Shown here: positions 62,527 through 64,000 of the stretch, piece by piece
Position numbering within the stretch: the stretch's first letter is position 1
Layout of the letters: each line of letters starts with the position of its first letter
From: Segnochrobactrum spirostomi
GTDB lineage: Bacteria; Pseudomonadota; Alphaproteobacteria; Rhizobiales; Segnochrobactraceae
Length of the DNA stretch: 64,000 bases
Assembly: GCF_009600605.1 (NCBI RefSeq)
Contig: NZ_VWNA01000002.1
Span: 62,001 to 126,000, forward strand
Direction: 5' to 3'
The notes under the pieces: generated by a model
Database searches by the model: none
The model's input: the letters and a program-made list of their open reading frames with translations, nothing else
What the model was told of the DNA's origin: nothing
Made by a program: the position numbers and the translations under genes

Positions 62527-63177
62527 ATGAGTGGAGCCCAGGGAGGGCGCCCGGCGCGCCGGAACGATCCCGATCTCACACGGGAGGACATTCTGGCGGT
62601 TGCGGCGGAAGAATTCTCCGATCTCGGCCTCGCCGGTGCGCGCGTGGATGCCATCGCCGAGCGCACGAAGACCTCCAAGCGCATGATCTATTATTATTTC
62701 GGGAGCAAGGAGGGGCTCTACCTCGCCGTTCTCGAACGGGCCTACAAGTCGATCCGCAGCGTGGAGGGCGACCTCTCCCTCGGTCAGCTCGCGCCGGAGA
62801 CCGCGCTCGCGACGCTGATCGAATCGACGTTCGACTATGACGATGGGCATCCGGATTTCATCCGCCTCGTTGCAATCGAGAACATCCACAAGGCGGAGCA
62901 CATGGCGCGATCGTCCTCGATCGCCGGGCTCAACGTCTCGGTCATCGAGACCCTCGGTGCGATCCTCGCCGAGGGATATCGGCGTGGCGCCTTCCGCCGG
63001 CGCGCCGAGCCGGTCGACGTCCACATGCTGATCAGCTCGTTCTGCTTCTTCCGGGTTTCGAACCGATACACGTTCGGAACCATCTTCGGGCTTGATCTCG
63101 CCGATCCGGCCGTGCGGGAGCGCCACCGGCGGATGATCGTCGATGCCGTGCTCGCCTACCTGAAGGCCGAGGCCTGA
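62527..63177 (+). CDS. TetR family regulator
   Basis: 216 residues. The helix-turn-helix is REDILAVAAEEFSDLGLAG, then VDAIAERTKTSKRMIYYYFGSKEGLYLAVLE. The C-terminal domain is of the type found beside aromatic/shikimate catabolic genes. It lies between the divergent dehydrogenase/dehydratase unit and the binding-protein gene, each preceded by a similar operator-like site. It probably controls both. Confidence 0.9.
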   Translation: MSGAQGGRPARRNDPDLTREDILAVAAEEFSDLGLAGARVDAIAERTKTSKRMIYYYFGSKEGLYLAVLERAYKSIRSVEGDLSLGQLAPETALATLIESTFDYDDGHPDFIRLVAIENIHKAEHMARSSSIAGLNVSVIETLGAILAEGYRRGAFRRRAEPVDVHMLISSFCFFRVSNRYTFGTIFGLDLADPAVRERHRRMIVDAVLAYLKAEA

Positions 63178-63206
63178 GGCCGGGGCGAACAAGTTCGCCT
63201 TGACGT

Positions 63207-63224
63207 GTACGAACTAGATAGTAA
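63207..63224. promoter_or_regulatory. Probable TetR operator, binding-protein side
   Basis: GTACGAACTAGATAGTAA, similar to the site upstream of the aroE-like gene. It lies 82 bases before the binding-protein start. Confidence 0.5.
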
Positions 63225-63305
63225 GTTTGCGATCAACGGCGATCCGCAAAGGGTCGCGGAAGGCGGCGCCGACCGCCGTCAAGAACGAGACCAGGGAGGA
63301 TGAAG

Positions 63306-64000
63306 ATGAAAACCGGACTTGCGACGGTTGCACTCGGCGCGCTCGCGGTGGCGCTGCCGTGGCTGGCGGGCGCCGCTCTCGCCGCGGACAAGGGCGAGAT
63401 CGTCGTTTTCGTGCCGTCGAGCACGAACCCCTATATCGGCCAGTTCGAGAAGGGCGCCAAAGCGAAGGCGCAGGAACTCGGCTATTCGGTCAAGGCGATC
63501 GAAAACAACTTCAATCAGTCCGAGCAGGACAGCCAGGTCCAGCAGCAGCTCGCCTCGGGTGAGAAGGTCGCCGGTTATATCTGGTGGCCGTTCGAGAACG
63601 CGGCCGGGATCGGCGCGCTGCGGGCGCTGTCGAAATCCGGCGCGCCGGTGATCGTGTCGAACCAGTTCCCGCTCAAGGGCACCGACAAGTTCTACACCGC
63701 CTATGCCGGCGCGAACGACATCCTGAGCGGCAAGACGGCGGCCGAGATGCTGCTCAAGGCCTGCGCCGATGCCAAGATCAAGTGCGGCAAGGGCGCGATC
63801 ATCCGCTTTCCGGCCGGCGTGTCGGCGGGTGACGATCGCGTCACCGGCTTCGAGGAGGCCGTGAAGGGCAAGCTCGACGTGATCTCGGTGACGCCGACGG
63901 CGGGCTTCCTGGAAGACGAAGGCTATAAGGTCGCGGCCCAGATCATTCCGGCCAACAAGGGCGAGCTGACCTGGATCTATACCGAGAACGACTCGATCGC
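63306..64000 (+). CDS. Sugar-type ABC binding protein (periplasmic binding family 4), cut by the window end
   Basis: 231 codons are visible, without a stop. The signal peptide ends near AGAALAA (residue ~27), and the mature protein begins DKGEIVVFVPSSTNPYIGQF, a ribose/CUT2-like binding fold (GYIWWPFENAAGIGALRAL). It probably feeds a quinate/shikimate or sugar importer encoded beyond the window. The ATG at 63306 is preferred to one at 63300 because AGGGAGG lies 6 bases away instead of adjacent. Confidence 0.88.
   Translation, partial: MKTGLATVALGALAVALPWLAGAALAADKGEIVVFVPSSTNPYIGQFEKGAKAKAQELGYSVKAIENNFNQSEQDSQVQQQLASGEKVAGYIWWPFENAAGIGALRALSKSGAPVIVSNQFPLKGTDKFYTAYAGANDILSGKTAAEMLLKACADAKIKCGKGAIIRFPAGVSAGDDRVTGFEEAVKGKLDVISVTPTAGFLEDEGYKVAAQIIPANKGELTWIYTENDSI

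Overview
The window is high-GC, densely packed DNA that looks like a secondary replicon (repABC megaplasmid or chromid) of an alphaproteobacterium, most likely Hyphomicrobiales. The evidence is a complete repABC replication/partition module at 35.5-39.4 kb: RepA (ParA-like), RepB (ParB-like), RepC (initiator), two identical 16-bp parS palindromes and an antisense ctRNA with a clear promoter and terminator. Alphaproteobacterial regulator and transporter families fill the rest. No insertion sequence, CRISPR array, rRNA or tRNA was recognised. The genus cannot be named from the sequence alone.

Layout. 0-8.4 kb: an operon for uptake and oxidation of an unknown substrate (flavin reductase-NUDIX fusion, luciferase-like monooxygenase, aldehyde dehydrogenase, NIPSNAP protein, polyamine-type ABC transporter), facing a GntR/FCD regulator. 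8.6-11.3 kb: HxlR regulator divergent from azoreductase, pirin and an atypical SDR. 11.4-15.3 kb: AraC regulator, periplasmic choloylglycine-hydrolase-type amidase, small stress-type proteins, and the 3' stump of a zinc alcohol/formaldehyde dehydrogenase. 15.7-23.6 kb: RND efflux pump pair, P-type H+-ATPase behind an FNR/FixK-like box, TRIC-type channel. 23.6-27.1 kb: catechol ortho-cleavage cluster catR/catBCA with an ATAC-N7-GTAT operator. 27.2-34.3 kb: TetR regulator plus nuclease-like hydrolase, divergent from a dipeptide/opine-type ABC transporter with a fused double ATPase. 34.3-35.2 kb: a haloperoxidase-like hydrolase. 35.2-39.8 kb: the replication region, ending in a frameshifted orphan antitoxin and an expanded parS-like repeat. 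39.8-50 kb: aldehyde dehydrogenase and enolase-superfamily dehydratase divergent from a MocR regulator, then a PotFGHI-type transporter and a GMC oxidoreductase. 50-59.1 kb: an operon in the order of the Bacillus fructoselysine (frl) genes (deglycase, binding protein, two permeases, kinase), extended by a small unknown ORF, a DAO-family FAD oxidase and a transporter ATPase, under a LacI-family repressor with a clear promoter/operator. 59.2-64 kb: dehydroshikimate dehydratase and quinate/shikimate dehydrogenase, a TetR regulator with two related operator-like sites, and the start of a sugar-type ABC binding protein cut by the window end.

How it fits together. The replicon carries modular scavenging pathways, each with its own importer, oxidoreductases and local regulator. 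Aromatic carbon enters through catechol (catBCA) and, by inference, through quinate/shikimate to protocatechuate (shikimate dehydrogenase plus QuiC-like dehydratase); glycated amines enter through the frl-like operon. Three of the transporter operons have strong GC-rich hairpins directly after the binding-protein gene, which probably raise binding-protein mRNA over permease mRNA. The best candidates for something not fully described are the oxidase-containing frl-like operon with its unknown 73-codon ORF, and the repABC module with GGTCGTGGG repeats around parS and an expanded third parS-like site beside an antitoxin relic.
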